Part shown: positions 54,057 through 55,698 of the stretch, one piece after another
Numbering within the stretch: position 1 is the stretch's first letter
Layout: every line of letters starts with the position of its first letter
Source of the DNA: an uncultured Alphaproteobacteria bacterium
Lineage (GTDB): Bacteria; Pseudomonadota; Alphaproteobacteria; Caulobacterales; Hyphomonadaceae
Length of the DNA stretch: 55,698 nt
Direction of reading: 5' to 3'
NCBI GenBank assembly: GCA_903831255.1
Contig: CAIKWZ010000007.1
Coordinates: forward strand, 1-55,698
Position numbers and translations under genes: made by a program
Notes under the pieces: model-generated
What the model was told of the DNA's origin: nothing
The model's input: only the letters and a program-made list of their open reading frames with translations
Database searches by the model: none

Positions 54057-55379
54057 ATGAGTTTGCGGTCTTTTGTTCGGTGCTCGGCCCTGATCGGGCT
54101 TGGCGTGGTCTCGGGCTGTGCGCAGCCCGCCGTTGACACCGCTCCATCGGCCGTGGGGCCTCGTCCAGCTTTGCCGGCCCCGCAATCATCCATTATTCCA
54201 ACAGTCCGCACTGCCAAGCCGGTCGGCTGGGGAGCCGATGAGACGCCTCAGGCGCCTGCCGGCCTGACGGTGAGGGCGTTTGCACGCGGCCTTGAACATC
54301 CGCGTTGGCTGTATGTCCTCCCGAATGGAGATGTGATCGTTGCGGAAACCAATGCACCTGCGAAGGCGCCCGGGACAGGGGGGATAAAAGGCTTTGTCGC
54401 ATCGCTCGTCATGAGTGGGGCGGGGGCCGGCGTGCGCAGCCCTGACCGTATCACGCTATTGCGGGATACGAACGGTGACGGTGAAGCCGATGTACGCTCT
54501 GTCTTGCTCTCTGGCCTGCGCTCGCCCTTCGGAATGGCTCTGGCCGGGGAGCGTCTCTACATCGCCAACACGGACAGCATCAGGTCCTACCCCTATTCTG
54601 ACGGAGTGCTGTCGATCGATGATCCAGGCAGGCATGTCGCCGATTTGCCGGGCGGACCGATCAATTATCACTGGACCAAGAACATTCTTGCGACCCCGGA
54701 TGGGACAGCGCTCTACGCCACGGTCGGGTCCAACAGCAACATTGGAGAAAGTGGGCTCGACAACGAGCAGGGTCGCGCCGCTGTATGGAAGGTGGATATA
54801 GCCAGCGGCGCTGGCGTCCTGTTCGCCACGGGGCTGCGAAATCCAAACGGTCTGGCCCTTGAGCCGGAGACGGGCCGTCTCTGGACGACAGTAAATGAGC
54901 GAGATGAACTCGGGCCTGATCTGCCGCCTGACTATCTGACGGCTGTGACAGAGGGCGCTTTTTACGGCTGGCCGTATAGTTATTTTGGCAGGAATGTCGA
55001 CACTCGCGTCAAGCCGGCGCGGCCTGATCTGGTGGCGACCGCCATTGAACCGGACTACGCTCTGGGCGCCCACACGGCGTCCCTGGGTCTGGCTTTCGCT
55101 CCTGGCGGGGGGCTGGGCGATGCCTTTTCCGAAGGGGCGTTCATTGGCCAGCATGGCTCCTGGAACCGCTCTCCTCCAAGTGGATACAAAGTGGTCTTCA
55201 TCCCATTCTCCGAGGGGCGCCCCTCAGGGGCGATGGTTGACGTCCTGACGGGATTTCTCAATGAGCGACAGGAGGCGCGAGGGCGGCCCGCAGGCGTATC
55301 CTTTGGAAAGGATGGCGCGTTGCTTGTGGCGGATGATGTCGGGAATGTTGTCTGGCGCGTATCGAAAACAGCCCCCTGA
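54057..55379 (+). CDS. PQQ-dependent sugar dehydrogenase (sorbosone dehydrogenase-like) lipoprotein
   Basis: A 440-residue beta-propeller protein. The signal peptide ends in the lipobox GVVSGC, so it is probably anchored at the envelope. Propeller motifs: LEHPRWLYVLPNGDVIVAETN, RSPFGMALAGERLYIANTD, ATGLRNPNGLALEPETGRLWTTVNERDELG, GAFYGWPYSYFG and FIGQHGSWNRSPPSGYKVVF, all typical of soluble glucose/L-sorbosone dehydrogenases that use PQQ in the periplasm. Substrate not certain. Convergent with the partial gene at the right edge. Confidence 0.9.
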   Translation: MSLRSFVRCSALIGLGVVSGCAQPAVDTAPSAVGPRPALPAPQSSIIPTVRTAKPVGWGADETPQAPAGLTVRAFARGLEHPRWLYVLPNGDVIVAETNAPAKAPGTGGIKGFVASLVMSGAGAGVRSPDRITLLRDTNGDGEADVRSVLLSGLRSPFGMALAGERLYIANTDSIRSYPYSDGVLSIDDPGRHVADLPGGPINYHWTKNILATPDGTALYATVGSNSNIGESGLDNEQGRAAVWKVDIASGAGVLFATGLRNPNGLALEPETGRLWTTVNERDELGPDLPPDYLTAVTEGAFYGWPYSYFGRNVDTRVKPARPDLVATAIEPDYALGAHTASLGLAFAPGGGLGDAFSEGAFIGQHGSWNRSPPSGYKVVFIPFSEGRPSGAMVDVLTGFLNERQEARGRPAGVSFGKDGALLVADDVGNVVWRVSKTAP

Positions 55380-55396
55380 GGGCCGGGGATATCGGA

Positions 55397-55698
55397 TCAG
55401 CCGCTGTCAGCGAAGTGCTCCATGGCGGCTTCGATGTCGTCAAGAGCGTGCGCGATACGGTCCCTGTGGCCTCGTTCGGCCCGGGGCAGGTAGGTCGGCT
55501 GAGTGACGGCAAGGTGGCGGATGATGTCGCAGGCGCTGAGCGCCAGCGGCGGAGCTTCCCGTAAATCGAAGCTCCATCCGTCTTCGCTGAAATGGAGAAA
55601 GGTGTTTCGAAGCTCGACGAGGGCCGAGAAACGCTCTTCCGCCTCAGTCTCGAGGGGCAGCTGATAGGGAGGCGGGAGGAACTTCCGGTCACTGACCC
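55397..55698 (-). CDS. C-terminal part of an unrecognised protein, cut by window edge
   Basis: An open frame enters from the right edge and ends at TGA (55399-55397), giving about 100 residues: it opens VSDRKFLPPPYQLPLETEAE, has FLHFSEDGWSFDLREAPPLALSACDIIRHLAV in the middle and ends in an acidic helix (AHALDDIEAAMEHFADSG). Composition and codon use look genuinely coding, unlike the overlapping Arg/Ser-rich frames. No family recognised; the start lies outside the window. Confidence 0.65.
   Translation of the reverse strand, partial: VSDRKFLPPPYQLPLETEAEERFSALVELRNTFLHFSEDGWSFDLREAPPLALSACDIIRHLAVTQPTYLPRAERGHRDRIAHALDDIEAAMEHFADSG

Noticed and set aside
55258-55692. Minus-strand 144-codon open frame at the right edge
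   Set aside because: Ser/Arg/Pro-rich translation overlapping both the sugar dehydrogenase end and the better partial frame at 55397-55698.

Overview
This window reads as chromosomal core DNA of a flagellated alphaproteobacterium of the Caulobacterales/Maricaulales/Hyphomonadaceae type. The evidence is the joint presence of the cell-cycle phosphotransferase ChpT, the master regulator CtrA (ending in the Ala-Ala tail expected of a ClpXP substrate) and the CtrA antagonist SciP. They sit beside a flagellar cluster that includes the sigma-54 activator FlbD and the FliH-type protein FlbE. Codon use is uniformly GC-rich. No rRNA, tRNA, IS element or CRISPR array was seen.

Layout. 1-115: a short phage/tail-fibre-like fragment running off the left edge. 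111-9365: clpB; a YtrA-type GntR regulator with its ABC transporter; a GST-like protein; phoH, preceded by a structured leader or small RNA that ends in a terminator; a gamma-carbonic anhydrase; an orphan protein. 9459-19485: a luciferase-like oxidoreductase, a DbpA-like RNA helicase, a crotonase, an EmrAB-like efflux pair with a divergent TetR regulator, a lipoprotein and an M23 endopeptidase. 19627-23586: ydbH-ynbE-ydbL, an AsmA-like intermembrane lipid-transport operon.

23742-32241: chpT, cheA-cheW-cheY-cheB-cheR, two small uncharacterised genes (DUF4112, DUF1003) and ctrA, which diverges from fliI-fliJ. 34123-43238: a leftward operon fliF-fliG-fliH-fliN-flbD-flhA-flhF-flhG. 43381-43650: sciP. 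43881-47233: leftward fliK-flgD-flgE. 47741-50784: rightward flgK-flgL. The tail (50790-55698) holds a YkgJ-like cysteine protein, 3-hydroxybutyrate dehydrogenase, a tannase/feruloyl-esterase family protein, a tiny oxidoreductase-like protein, a PQQ-type sugar dehydrogenase lipoprotein and a partial gene.

How it fits together. The window holds most of a CtrA-driven flagellar hierarchy. ChpT feeds phosphate to CtrA. A CtrA-like box lies before fliI and before the fliF operon, which encodes FlbD. Two near-consensus sigma-54 promoters, sharing the same -24 element, drive fliK-flgD-flgE and flgK-flgL in opposite directions. Between and beyond them lie three copies of a CGGCAGA-type dyad that are good candidates for FlbD enhancer sites. 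SciP closes the loop on CtrA. The most interesting non-coding signals are the phoH leader RNA, a hairpin that would cover the sciP ribosome-binding site, and the ctrA-fliI intergenic region, which has four GANTC sites, a CtrA box and a TGTCGCG motif.
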